Shown piece by piece: positions 1 through 9,169 of a DNA stretch of 64,000 nucleotides. The stretch is from NCBI RefSeq assembly GCF_945957355.1, contig NZ_CAMFKM010000020.1, positions 1 to 64,000 on the forward strand. The letters run 5' to 3'. Every line of letters begins with the position of its first letter. Within the stretch, counting starts at the first letter, position 1. The notes below the pieces were generated by a model, which was not told where the DNA came from, searched no databases, and saw nothing but the letters and a program-made list of their open reading frames with translations. The stretch comes from an uncultured Reyranella sp. (GTDB lineage: Bacteria > Pseudomonadota > Alphaproteobacteria > Reyranellales > Reyranellaceae). Position numbers and translations under genes: made by a program.

Positions 1-30
1 CTGATTTATAGGGCTATGGAGTAAACGTAG

Positions 31-1557
31 TTGTCATCTTCACCCGGTGGGGCGCACGACATGGCCTTCCGCCTGCTGGCCGAGATGCGCATCGATGCCT
101 TCCGCAAGCTCGACGCGCTGGCGCCCGCCTATCTCACGCGCCGCCGCACCGGTGATCTGATGGCGCTGGCGACACACGACATCGAGCTGGTCGAGTATTT
201 CTTCGCCCATACGGTGGCACCGGCCTTCGTCGCGATCCTCATCCCCGCCGCCGTGGTGATCGCTCTGGCCACGACGAGCGGATGGCTGGCGATCACGCTG
301 GTGCCGTTCCTGCTGGCCGTGGGCCTCAGTCCCTTCCTGATGCGCAAGCGGGTCGATCGGCTCGGCAGCCAGGCGCGCGAGGCGGCCGGCGAACTGGGCG
401 CCTTTGCCGTCGATTCGGTGCAGGGGCTGGGCGAGATCGTCGCCAACCAGCAGGAGCGCGCACGCGGCGACAAGCTCGACGAGCTGTCGCAGCGCCATAT
501 CGCGCTGCGCCTGCCTTTCTTCAGCGAACTGACGATGCAGCACGCCCTCCTCGAAGTGCTGACGGGGCTGGGCGGCCTCGCCATCGTCGTGGTCGGCGCC
601 ATTCTCGCCTCGCGCGGCGCGCTCGATCCGGGCCTGCTGCCACTGATGACGATCCTGGCGATGTCGGCCTTCCTGCCGGTGTCGGAGATTGCGCAGATCG
701 GCCGCCAGCTCGCCGACACGCTGGGCGCCACGCGAAGGGTCTATGCGCTGGCCAACGAGCCGATCCCGGTGCGCGATGGCAAGGGCGTGCCTCCCACCTC
801 AGGCGCGGCGGCCCTGCAGCTCGAGAAGGTGAACTTCACCTATCCCGGCCAGACCCGGCGCGCCTTGTCCGACGTGAGCTTCACCATTCCCGCCGGCAAG
901 ACGGTGGCGCTGGTCGGCACGTCGGGCGCGGGAAAGACTACGACGGCGCAGCTCCTGATGCGCTTCTGGGATCCCGACACCGGCCGCATCACCTTGAACG
1001 GCGCGGACCTGCGCGACTACAAGCTCGACGAGTTGCGCGGCCTTGTGGCCCTCGTGGCGCAGGACACCTACCTGTTCAACGACACGCTGCGCGCCAACAT
1101 CCTGATCGCACGCCCCGAGGCAACAGAGGCCGAGCTGCTGGCCGCAATCGAGCATGCGTCCCTGGGCGAGCTGGTCGCCACCCTCCCGCAGGGCCTCGAC
1201 TCGCCTGTCGGTGAGCGCGGTACCAGCCTGAGCGGCGGCCAGCGCCAGAGGGTCGCCATCGCGCGCGCCTTCCTGAAGGATGCGCCGATCCTGATCCTCG
1301 ACGAGGCGACCTCGCATCTCGACGCGGTGAACGAGCAGGCGGTGCGGCGCGCGCTCGACCTGTTGAAAGCCGACCGCACGACCATCGTCATTGCGCACCG
1401 GCTCTCGACCGTGCGCGATGCCGACCTGATCGTGGTGCTCGACGAAGGCCGCGTGGCGGAAACCGGCACGCACGCCGCGCTGGTTTCGCGCGGCGGTCTC
1501 TATGCACGACTCGTGTCGCGCCAGCTTGCATCGGTCTACGCGCCGGCTGCACAGTGA
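31..1557 (+). CDS. ABC transporter ATP-binding/permease protein, CydC-like, 5' incomplete
   Basis: Walker A GTSGAGKTT, signature LSGGQRQR, Walker B ILILDEATSHLD; the N-terminal part of the transmembrane domain is missing, with stops just upstream near the window edge. Confidence 0.85.
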   Translation: MSSSPGGAHDMAFRLLAEMRIDAFRKLDALAPAYLTRRRTGDLMALATHDIELVEYFFAHTVAPAFVAILIPAAVVIALATTSGWLAITLVPFLLAVGLSPFLMRKRVDRLGSQAREAAGELGAFAVDSVQGLGEIVANQQERARGDKLDELSQRHIALRLPFFSELTMQHALLEVLTGLGGLAIVVVGAILASRGALDPGLLPLMTILAMSAFLPVSEIAQIGRQLADTLGATRRVYALANEPIPVRDGKGVPPTSGAAALQLEKVNFTYPGQTRRALSDVSFTIPAGKTVALVGTSGAGKTTTAQLLMRFWDPDTGRITLNGADLRDYKLDELRGLVALVAQDTYLFNDTLRANILIARPEATEAELLAAIEHASLGELVATLPQGLDSPVGERGTSLSGGQRQRVAIARAFLKDAPILILDEATSHLDAVNEQAVRRALDLLKADRTTIVIAHRLSTVRDADLIVVLDEGRVAETGTHAALVSRGGLYARLVSRQLASVYAPAAQ

Positions 1558-1561
1558 GGGG

Positions 1562-2884
1562 ATGAAGCGACAGCTCCACCTCAACCTCTTCATCCAGAGT
1601 CGGGGCCATCACGAAGCTTCGTGGCGGCATCCCGACTCCTCAGCCCTCGCACTGACCGACATCGAGTATTTCCGCGACCTCGCGCGGCGTGCCGAGGCCG
1701 GCCTCTTCGATTCGATCTTCCTGGCCGACCAGCTCGCTTTGGCCGACACGGTGGCACATGCGGCGAGCACCTGGCTGGAGCCGATCACCGCGCTCGCTGC
1801 CATCGCCGGCTCGACGCAGCGCATCGGCCTCATCGCCACGGCCTCCACCACCTATTCGGAGCCGTTCAACCTCGCGCGGCAGTTCGGTTCGCTCGACCAT
1901 ATCAGCGGCGGCCGCGTCGGCTGGAACATCGTGACCTCGTGGCTCGCCCCCGCGGCCCGCAACTTCGGCGGCACAGGCCTGGTGAGCCACGACGAGCGCT
2001 ACGAGCGCGGCGAGGAGTTCGTGCAGGTTGCCAAGGCGTTGTGGGACAGCTGGGCCGACGATGCCGTACTCGACGATCGCGCGAGCGGCCACTATGCGCG
2101 CGCCGATCGCATCCGGCCGATCAACCACGAGGGCAAGTATTATCGCGTCGCCGGCCCGCTCAACATGCCGCGCGGGCCCCAGGGACGTCCGGTCTTCGTG
2201 CAGGCCGGCTCGTCCGACACCGGGCGCCGCTTCGCCGCGCGCCACGCCGAAGCGGTCTTCACCGCCCAGATGGAGAAGACCACTGCCCAGGAGTTCTATG
2301 CCGACCTGAAGAGGCTGGCGGCGGCGGAGGGCCGTCCCTCCGAGCAGGTGCTAATCCTGCCTGGCCTCAGCCCGGTGATCGCCTCGACCGAGACCGAAGC
2401 CAGGCGTCTTGCGAAAGACTTGAACGATCTCACCGATCCGGAAGTGGGGCGCAAGCGCCTGAGCGGCCGGTTCGGCGGCCATGACTTCTCGCACCTGCCG
2501 CTCGACCGTCCGCTGACCGCGGAGGACTTTCCCGATCCCGGCACGGTCCAGGCGGCGCGCAGCCGCACCGAAGTGATCGTGGGCCTCGTCCGTCGCGAAA
2601 ACTTCACGCTGCGCCAGCTGCTTGCCTATCTGGCGGGCGCCCGCGGCCACTACACCACGGCAGGCACGCCCGAACAGATCGCCAACCTGATCGAAGACTG
2701 GTTCGACGACGGCGCCGCCGACGGGTTCAACCTCATGCCGCCCCTGCTTCCCTCGATGCTCGACGTGTTCGTGGCCGAGGTGGTGCCCATCCTCCAGAAA
2801 CGCGGGCTGTTCCGGACTGCCTATCAAGGCAGGACTCTGCGCGATCATTTCGGGTTGCCGCGCCCTGCGACTGAGGCATCCTGA
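1562..2884 (+). CDS. LLM class flavin-dependent monooxygenase, NtaA/SnaA/DszA type
   Basis: MKRQLHLNLFIQSRGHHEASWRHP start, GGRVGWNIVTS and GRPVFVQAGSSDTGRRFAARHAEAVF motifs; ATG 1562 in frame with ORF 1502..2884. Confidence 0.88.
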   Translation: MKRQLHLNLFIQSRGHHEASWRHPDSSALALTDIEYFRDLARRAEAGLFDSIFLADQLALADTVAHAASTWLEPITALAAIAGSTQRIGLIATASTTYSEPFNLARQFGSLDHISGGRVGWNIVTSWLAPAARNFGGTGLVSHDERYERGEEFVQVAKALWDSWADDAVLDDRASGHYARADRIRPINHEGKYYRVAGPLNMPRGPQGRPVFVQAGSSDTGRRFAARHAEAVFTAQMEKTTAQEFYADLKRLAAAEGRPSEQVLILPGLSPVIASTETEARRLAKDLNDLTDPEVGRKRLSGRFGGHDFSHLPLDRPLTAEDFPDPGTVQAARSRTEVIVGLVRRENFTLRQLLAYLAGARGHYTTAGTPEQIANLIEDWFDDGAADGFNLMPPLLPSMLDVFVAEVVPILQKRGLFRTAYQGRTLRDHFGLPRPATEAS

Positions 2885-2909
2885 GGCGGCGCAACGAGGA
2901 GAGACCACC

Positions 2910-3293
2910 ATGTTCAGTCACGTTACGATCGGCAGCAACGATGTAGGCAAGGCCAAGCCCTTCTACGACGCGCTGCTGGAGCCGCTCGGTCTGGTGCGCC
3001 ACATGGATTATCCGCACGCCGTTGGATACGGTCCGGCAGGCGGACGACCGCAGCTCTGGATCCTGAGCCCGCTCGACAAGAAAGCCGCCTCGGTCGGCAA
3101 TGGCATCACGATCGGCCTGGAGGCTCCCGACCGCAGCGCCGTCGATGCGGCTCACAAGGCGGCAGTCGCGGCGGGGGGCAAGGACGAGGGCGCGCCGGGC
3201 ATTCGGGCGCACTATCATCCCAACTACTACGGCGCGTATCTGCGTGACCTGGACGGCAACAAGATCTGCGTGGTCTGCCACCGCAAGGCATAG
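2910..3293 (+). CDS. VOC family protein (glyoxalase-like)
   Basis: MFSHVTIGSNDVGKAKPFYDALLEPLG and YLRDLDGNKICVVCH; RBS gaggagag upstream. Confidence 0.85.
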   Translation: MFSHVTIGSNDVGKAKPFYDALLEPLGLVRHMDYPHAVGYGPAGGRPQLWILSPLDKKAASVGNGITIGLEAPDRSAVDAAHKAAVAAGGKDEGAPGIRAHYHPNYYGAYLRDLDGNKICVVCHRKA

Positions 3294-3329
3294 CCCATCG
3301 GGAGCCGTCGGAACGTGTAGACCAGGCGT

Positions 3330-4328
3330 ATGACACCTGTTTCCCGCCGCGCCGTGCTGGCGTCCGGTAGCCTGGCCCTGCTGCCGACGCCGGCCTTCGC
3401 ACAATCCGGACTTCCGGATCGCGCCGTCCGCCTCTGGGTCGGCTTCGCCGCAGGCGGTGGTTCCGACGTCGTGGCACGCGCCATCACGCCCGGCATCCAG
3501 CAGCGCCTCGGCCGCCCCGTTACCGTCGAGAACCGCCCCGGCGCGGCCGGCGCCACGATGGGAGCGTCGCTGAAGAAAGCCGCACCCGATGGCACGACCA
3601 TCGGATTGCTGCCGAGTACGACCCTGATCGGCCAACTCACCTCGCCGGCGACCTTTCCATTCGATCCGCTGCACGATCTGGCGCCGCTCGGGATCGTCGG
3701 GACCTTCGAAACGGCATTCGTCGTTTCACCTTCGATCGGCGTCCGCACGCTCGCCGAGTATGTCCAATGGGTGAAGGACGGCCCGCCCGATCGCCGTCGG
3801 TTCGGCACCGCCGCGCCCCAGACCTTCTCACAGTATTTCGCGCAGCTGCTCGGCCGGCAGTATGACATCGCCCTCGTGCCCGCACCCTTCCGTGGCACAG
3901 GTCCCCTGTCGTCGGATCTCGGCCAAGGGCGCATCCCGGCAGGTTGCGGCGGCCTTGCCTCCTTCGTGCATCAGCATCGTGGCGGCAAGCTCCGGATCCT
4001 CGCCACGTCGGGCGCGGCTCGCAATCCGGTGCTTCCGGACGTGCCGACGGTGGTGGAACTGGGCTTCCCGGGACTGCAACTGATCGACTGGTACGCCTTT
4101 TTCGCGCCGGCCGGCCTGCCGTCGCCCCTCATCGCCCACTGGAACCGGGAATTGAGAATCGCCGTAGAGAGCCGCGATACGCAGGAACAACTCACGCAGT
4201 ACGGCGTCATCGTCGGCGTCACCAAACCCGACGAATGCACGGTGCGCCTCGCATCCGATTTTGTCCGCTGGCGGACGCTGCTTGACATGCCGGGCATCCG
4301 GACCGCCAATGGTGGAGGGCAGGAGTAA
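3330..4328 (+). CDS. Tripartite tricarboxylate transporter substrate-binding protein (TctC/Bug family)
   Basis: Signal peptide, then PDRAVRLWVGFAAGGGSDVVARAI and VENRPGAAGATMGA. Confidence 0.88.
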   Translation: MTPVSRRAVLASGSLALLPTPAFAQSGLPDRAVRLWVGFAAGGGSDVVARAITPGIQQRLGRPVTVENRPGAAGATMGASLKKAAPDGTTIGLLPSTTLIGQLTSPATFPFDPLHDLAPLGIVGTFETAFVVSPSIGVRTLAEYVQWVKDGPPDRRRFGTAAPQTFSQYFAQLLGRQYDIALVPAPFRGTGPLSSDLGQGRIPAGCGGLASFVHQHRGGKLRILATSGAARNPVLPDVPTVVELGFPGLQLIDWYAFFAPAGLPSPLIAHWNRELRIAVESRDTQEQLTQYGVIVGVTKPDECTVRLASDFVRWRTLLDMPGIRTANGGGQE

Positions 4329-4331
4329 GTC

Positions 4332-5084
4332 ATGACAGAGCCACTGAAGGTCTTCTGGCAGCCCGGTTGAACGAGCTGCCTGAGACTCAAAGAGTTTCTA
4401 TCGATCCGTGGGATCGACTTCGTCTCGGTGAATGTCCTCGAAGATCCGGCTGGCTTCGCCGAGCTGCAGGTGCTCGGCGCGCGTTCCGTGCCGGTCCTGT
4501 CGCGCGGCCGCCAGTTCATCTTCGGCCAGAGCACGCGTGAGATCGTTGCCTTCCTCGGTCTCCAGGAAAAATCGGGCCCCGAACTCTCGCCTGCCGAACT
4601 CTACGCGCGTCTCGACAGGTTTATGACCGCGGCCATCGGGCTGCTGCCGCTCATGCCGAACGAGAAGCTCCATATCCATGTACCGGGGCGGCCGCGCAGC
4701 TACCGCGCGCTCGCCTTCCATCTCTTTCGCGTGGTTTCGGCCTTCCTCGATGCCGAGCAGGGTAAGACCCTGGTTCAGGCGGCGTTCCGCGAAGAGCCGG
4801 CAGCCGATGCAGACATGGCGGCGGTGGCAGCCTACGGCGCCGCCGTGCAGGAGCGGTTTCGCAACTGGTGGGCCCACGGCGATACGAGCGCGGCGCGCAT
4901 GCTGCCGACCTACTACGGCGCGCAGAGCCTGCATGAATTGCTGGAACGCACCACGTGGCATTCCGGCCAGCATGTGCGGCAGTGGATGATGCTGCTGGAA
5001 CGGGAGGGCGTTACCCACGACAGGCCGCTCGGTGCCGCGGATTTCACCCGCCTGCCCATGCCTCAGAACGTCTGGGACGGGTAG
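4332..5084 (+). CDS. Putative selenoprotein: glutaredoxin-like domain (UxxC) fused to DinB-like domain; in-frame TGA at 4368-4370
   Basis: ATG 4332 lies 3 nt after the upstream stop with AGGAG RBS; frame reads MTEPLKVFWQPG[TGA]TSCLRLKEFLSIRGIDFVSVNVLEDPAGFAELQVLGARSVPVLSRGRQFIFG... to 5084 with no other stop; C-terminal ERTTWHSGQHVRQWMMLLE is DinB-like. ORF track call 4428..5084 starts after the redox motif. Confidence 0.7.
4382..4398 (+). promoter_or_regulatory. Hairpin A downstream of in-frame TGA (SECIS candidate)
   Basis: GAGACTC-AAA-GAGTTTC, 7 bp stem (one G-U), starting after an 11-nt spacer from the TGA. Confidence 0.4.
4401..4417 (+). promoter_or_regulatory. Hairpin B downstream of in-frame TGA (SECIS candidate)
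   Basis: TCGATCC-GTG-GGATCGA, perfect 7 bp stem with G-first apical loop; 37 nt between the TGA and the loop. Confidence 0.45.
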
Positions 5085-5157
5085 GTTCGCAACCTCCGGA
5101 CGGGCAGGGCGTTTGACGACCGACTGCCCCACCCCAACCCCGTTCCGGAGGATCACC

Positions 5158-5490
5158 ATGCGCGCCGCCAGCCACGCCAACGGCAAGGATCTCGCCAAGG
5201 AGATCAGCCTTCTCAAGGCCCAACTTGAAGAGCTGACGAACTCAATGGGCGGCACCGGCGAGTCGATCGTCGCGCGCGGCGAGGAAGCCGTCGAGGAGAC
5301 GCTGCGCTCAGCCCGCGAGCTGATCGCGAAGTACGGCGACACGGCCAAGGCCGTCGCCCAGGACACGATCGACCTGAAGAACAAGGCGACCGACAAGCTG
5401 ATCGAGCAAACCGAGGCGCGTCCGCTGACCACTCTCGCGGCCGTCGTCGGGATCGGCTTCCTCGCAGGCTGGCTTTGTCGTCGGCAATAG
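5158..5490 (+). CDS. DUF883 family protein (YqjD/ElaB-like)
   Basis: Coiled-coil region then ARPLTTLAAVVGIGFLAGWLCRRQ C-terminal membrane anchor; ATG 5158 with ccggagg RBS. Confidence 0.8.
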   Translation: MRAASHANGKDLAKEISLLKAQLEELTNSMGGTGESIVARGEEAVEETLRSARELIAKYGDTAKAVAQDTIDLKNKATDKLIEQTEARPLTTLAAVVGIGFLAGWLCRRQ

Positions 5491-5539
5491 CCGGCCCAGC
5501 AAAGCTTCAGCCCGGCCTTCAAGAGAAGCGATACCGTCG

Positions 5540-5803
5540 ATGATCGGCCCCCTGCTCCGGGTTGCGGCAAGCGCAGCCGCGGCCCGTTCGCTGCGCAGCG
5601 CCGCCAACGATGCGCTGAACCGTGCCTTGCTGACCATGGGCGCAGCGATTTCCATCGTTATCGGTGCCGTCTTCCTTACCGCGTCCGCCTGGTCCCTCAT
5701 CGAGAGCCGGCTCGATTCCGCCGCCGCCTCTGCGATTGTCGGGGCCTTCTGGGGTTTGCTGGGCCTCTCCTATTTCGTGGCAACGCGGCGACGTCGCACC
5801 TGA
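5540..5803 (+). CDS. Small membrane protein (YqjE/holin superfamily III-like)
   Basis: Two hydrophobic helices, downstream of DUF883 gene. Confidence 0.5.
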   Translation: MIGPLLRVAASAAAARSLRSAANDALNRALLTMGAAISIVIGAVFLTASAWSLIESRLDSAAASAIVGAFWGLLGLSYFVATRRRRT

Positions 5804-6963
5804 ATCGGCGTCACCGACGCGAGCGGAGGCTTCACCGCCAGCCGCTCGCTCACCGGCCGATCCTCCGACAGCAGAACCTCCAGCCAACGCAGCGAGGGCA
5901 GGTGCGCGGCGACGGTGCTGATCAGGATCAGCAGCGGCACCGCCACGATCGCGCCGACAGCCCCCCACATCCAGCCGAGGAAGGCGACGCCCGCAAAGAC
6001 CGCGACCGTGTTGAGGGCGCAACGGCGGCTGACGAAGGTCGGCGTGACGAGCTGCGATTCCACGAAGTGGATGACCGCGAGCACAAGTGGCGCCGCCACC
6101 ATGTGCATCCAGTCCTCGTAGGTGAGGAGGGCCACGAACGCCACCAGTCCGATGGCGACCGGCGGTCCTACGAAGGGCACGAAGGATGCCAGCCCCATCA
6201 GCACGCCCCACAGCAGGGGATTGGGAAAGCCCAGCAAGGCCAGCACGATGGTCGAGGCGAGCGCCACCAGCGAGTAGATGACCACGAGCGCGAACAGGTA
6301 GGTGCCGACGCGGTCGTTGATGTCGCGCATGACCCGGGCCATCCGCACCCGCGTGTGAAAGTTGAGCGGCACCCTCAGTATCTGCCGCTTGTGGTCGTTG
6401 CGATGTGCGAGAAGCATGAAGGCAAGAACGGCCGCGTAGCCGATCTGCAGCAGCAGCGCCGGCGTCGTGCTCATCATCTCCGAGATCAACGACTTGTCGC
6501 GCACCACGACCTTCTCGGGCGGCTTCGCCTCGGTCGCAGCGGGGGCCGGCTGGGCCTGCGTCGCCTGTTCCACCCGGTCCGTGACCTGCTTCACGAAGGC
6601 CAGCGACTTGCGCAGGCCCTCGAGCTTCCGCTCCAGCGTGTAGGTAAGGTACGGCGCCTGCTGCGCCCAGCTCGTGATCGCCGGAGCCGACACCACCAGC
6701 AAGCCGGCGACGACAAGCGCCAGCAGGGACACCGACGCGCCGGCGGCGGCGGTCGGAGGCAAGCCCAGGCGCTCGAGCTTCTTGGCGACCGGCGTCAGCA
6801 CCAGCGCGAGAACGATGGCAGCTGCCGTCGGGATCAGGAAATCGCGTGCGAGGTAGGCGATGACCCCGACCGCACAGACCGCAAGAACGATCAGCGGACG
6901 ACGGATGGCCGAGCCTCCCCGGACATGGACGGTCGGCACGCGCAGGACAGAATTCTCGGCCAC
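5770..6963 (-). CDS. AI-2E family transporter
   Basis: LLWGVLMGLASFVPFVGPPVAIGLVA, VESQLVTPTFVSRRCALNTVAVFAGVAFLGWMWGAVGAIVAVPLL; start approximate (GTG 6963). Confidence 0.85.
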   Translation of the reverse strand: MAENSVLRVPTVHVRGGSAIRRPLIVLAVCAVGVIAYLARDFLIPTAAAIVLALVLTPVAKKLERLGLPPTAAAGASVSLLALVVAGLLVVSAPAITSWAQQAPYLTYTLERKLEGLRKSLAFVKQVTDRVEQATQAQPAPAATEAKPPEKVVVRDKSLISEMMSTTPALLLQIGYAAVLAFMLLAHRNDHKRQILRVPLNFHTRVRMARVMRDINDRVGTYLFALVVIYSLVALASTIVLALLGFPNPLLWGVLMGLASFVPFVGPPVAIGLVAFVALLTYEDWMHMVAAPLVLAVIHFVESQLVTPTFVSRRCALNTVAVFAGVAFLGWMWGAVGAIVAVPLLILISTVAAHLPSLRWLEVLLSEDRPVSERLAVKPPLASVTPIQVRRRRVATK

Positions 6964-7077
6964 GGAACCTCGCTGACCGGCACTAACGTCGATCTGCAAT
7001 CGAAGTTCCGCTCCGTTCCTCCCTGCGGGATGCAACGTTTGCGCAAGGCCGCGCGCGGCCTTTAGGCTCGACGCCAC

Positions 7078-8130
7078 ATGCCGACATACGCTGACACCGT
7101 CCCCGTGATGGAGCGCCACCGTTTCGACGTGGCTTCCCTCGACCGCTACTTCCGCGAGAAGCTCGAGGGCTATCGCGGCGGCCTTGACGTCCGGCAGTTC
7201 GATTCCGGCCATTCCAACCCGACCTTCTTTGTCGCCGCCGACATGGCGGAGGGCCGCCGCGACTTCGTGCTGCGCAAGAAGCCGCCGGGCAAGCTGGTGG
7301 CTTCGGCGCACCAGGTCGATCGCGAATTCCGCGTGATCTCCGCCCTCTCCTCCACCGACGTGCCCGTCGCGCCGGCCCGGCTGCTCTGTGAGGACGACTC
7401 CGTCATCGGCCAGATGTTCTATGTGATGGAGGCCGTGCCCGGTCGCATCCTGGTGAACCCGGCCATGCCCGGCCAGACGCCGGATGAGCGGACCGCCATA
7501 TTCGATTCGATGAACGAGGTGCTGGCCCGTCTTCACAAGGTGGATCCCGTAGCGGTGGGGCTCGGGGACTATGGCCGCAGCGGACAGTACATCGCCCGAC
7601 AGATCTCGCGCTGGAGCCGGCAATATGCCGAGCTCAAGACGGAAGAGATTCCGGCCATGGACAAGCTCTCCTCCTGGCTGCCGGAGAACATTCCCGACGA
7701 CGGCGATCCCACCACCATCGTCCACGGCGACTATCGCCTCGGCAACCTGATCATCCATCCGACCGAGCCGCGCGTGGTGGCCGTGCTCGACTGGGAACTG
7801 TCGACGCTCGGGCATCCTTTGTGCGACGTCGCCTACAACTGTCTCGGCTATCACCTCACGGACCCACCGCACGGCTTCGCGACCGTCGATTTCGCCGCGC
7901 TGGGGATTCCCACCGAGCAGGACTACGTGGCGGCATATTGCCGGCGCACCGGGCGCGATTCGATCCCCAACTGGAACTACTACCTCGCCTTTTCGCTGTT
8001 CCGCCTCGCCGCCATCGCCCAGGGCGTCTACCGGCGCGGCCTGCAGGGCAACTCGTCCAATCCCGAATCGATCAAGATGAGCAAGTCCGCACGAGAACGG
8101 GCCGAGCTCGCATGGAGCCTGGTGTCCTAG
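7078..8130 (+). CDS. Phosphotransferase family protein (APH/ACAD10-like)
   Basis: [41 protein letters not shown]. Confidence 0.9.
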   Translation: MPTYADTVPVMERHRFDVASLDRYFREKLEGYRGGLDVRQFDSGHSNPTFFVAADMAEGRRDFVLRKKPPGKLVASAHQVDREFRVISALSSTDVPVAPARLLCEDDSVIGQMFYVMEAVPGRILVNPAMPGQTPDERTAIFDSMNEVLARLHKVDPVAVGLGDYGRSGQYIARQISRWSRQYAELKTEEIPAMDKLSSWLPENIPDDGDPTTIVHGDYRLGNLIIHPTEPRVVAVLDWELSTLGHPLCDVAYNCLGYHLTDPPHGFATVDFAALGIPTEQDYVAAYCRRTGRDSIPNWNYYLAFSLFRLAAIAQGVYRRGLQGNSSNPESIKMSKSARERAELAWSLVS

Positions 8131-8155
8131 ATAAAAACGACCCGGAGGAAACAGA

Positions 8156-9151
8156 GTGACGATGAAGAAGATCGGCCGCCGCACATCGATTTTGATGACC
8201 GGCGCAGCACTTACCTCACCACTCGCGCCGAGCGTGCGCGCCCAGCAGCCCGGCCTGCCCGACAAGCCGCTGAAAATCCTGGTCGGCTTCCCCGCCGGTG
8301 GCGGCACCGACGTGATGGCGCGCCTGATCGCCGAGCCGCTGAAGCAGCGCACCGGCCGCAACGTCATCATCGACAACAAGGCCGGCGCCTCCGGCACCAT
8401 CGCCGTTGGCGACCTGAAGAACGCGCCGGCGGATGGCACGACCATCGCCTACGTACCCTCGGCGACCATCGTGCAGAAGCTCACCATGCCCGGTGTTCCA
8501 TTCGACCCGATGACGGACATCGCCCCGATCACGCTCGCCGGAACGGTACAGACCGCATTCTGCGTGTCGCCGACCATCGGCGTCGGAAACCTCAAGGAAT
8601 ACATCGAGTGGCTGAAGAAGAACCCGACCCGCGCCTCCTTCGGTACGACGGCGCTGGGTTCTTTCACGCACTTCTTCGGCGTCATGGCCGGCAAGGCGGT
8701 GGGAATTCCGCTCGAGCCGGTGCCGTATCGCGGCGCCGCACCGCTGGTCGCCGATCTGCAGGGTGGTCATATCGCCGCCGGCTGCGGCGGCATCACCGAC
8801 TTCCTGGAGCATCACCGCGCCGGCAAGGTGAAGGTGATCTTCACCTCGGGCGTGAAGCCCACCACTTCGGCACCCGAGATCCCGACCATCAGCCAGCTCG
8901 GCTACCCGCAGCTCTCGATCCTGGGCTGGTACGTGTTCTTTGCGCCACCCAGGACGCCGGCGCCGCTGATCGATGCCTGGGGCAAGGAGCTGAAAGCCGT
9001 GCTCGAGATCCCCGAGATCCAGAAGAAACTGGTCGAGCTGGGCCTCGACGTCGAAACCTCGACACCGGCCCAGTTCACCGAACGCATGTCGGCCGACCTC
9101 GCGCGCTGGAAGACGATCATCGATTCGATCGGCTATAAGCCGCAGGGTTGA
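8156..9151 (+). CDS. Tripartite tricarboxylate transporter substrate-binding protein (TctC/Bug family)
   Basis: PLKILVGFPAGGGTDVMARLIAEPL and IDNKAGASGTIAVGDLK; possible in-frame ATG at 8162. Confidence 0.9.
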   Translation: MTMKKIGRRTSILMTGAALTSPLAPSVRAQQPGLPDKPLKILVGFPAGGGTDVMARLIAEPLKQRTGRNVIIDNKAGASGTIAVGDLKNAPADGTTIAYVPSATIVQKLTMPGVPFDPMTDIAPITLAGTVQTAFCVSPTIGVGNLKEYIEWLKKNPTRASFGTTALGSFTHFFGVMAGKAVGIPLEPVPYRGAAPLVADLQGGHIAAGCGGITDFLEHHRAGKVKVIFTSGVKPTTSAPEIPTISQLGYPQLSILGWYVFFAPPRTPAPLIDAWGKELKAVLEIPEIQKKLVELGLDVETSTPAQFTERMSADLARWKTIIDSIGYKPQG

Positions 9152-9169
9152 TCCAACGGAGGCGCGTAC

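Noticed and set aside
4398-5570. 390-aa minus ORF over the glutaredoxin/DinB region
   Set aside because: Shadow ORF; the sense strand has recognizable glutaredoxin-like, DinB-like and DUF883 domains.
5158-5803. Prophage remnant suggested by the holin-like small membrane protein
   Set aside because: No other phage genes; a DUF883/YqjE-like pair is a common housekeeping envelope module.
6964-8445. N-terminal extension of the 891-aa minus ORF beyond the AI-2E transporter
   Set aside because: Antisense to the phosphotransferase and Bug genes; no domain resemblance.
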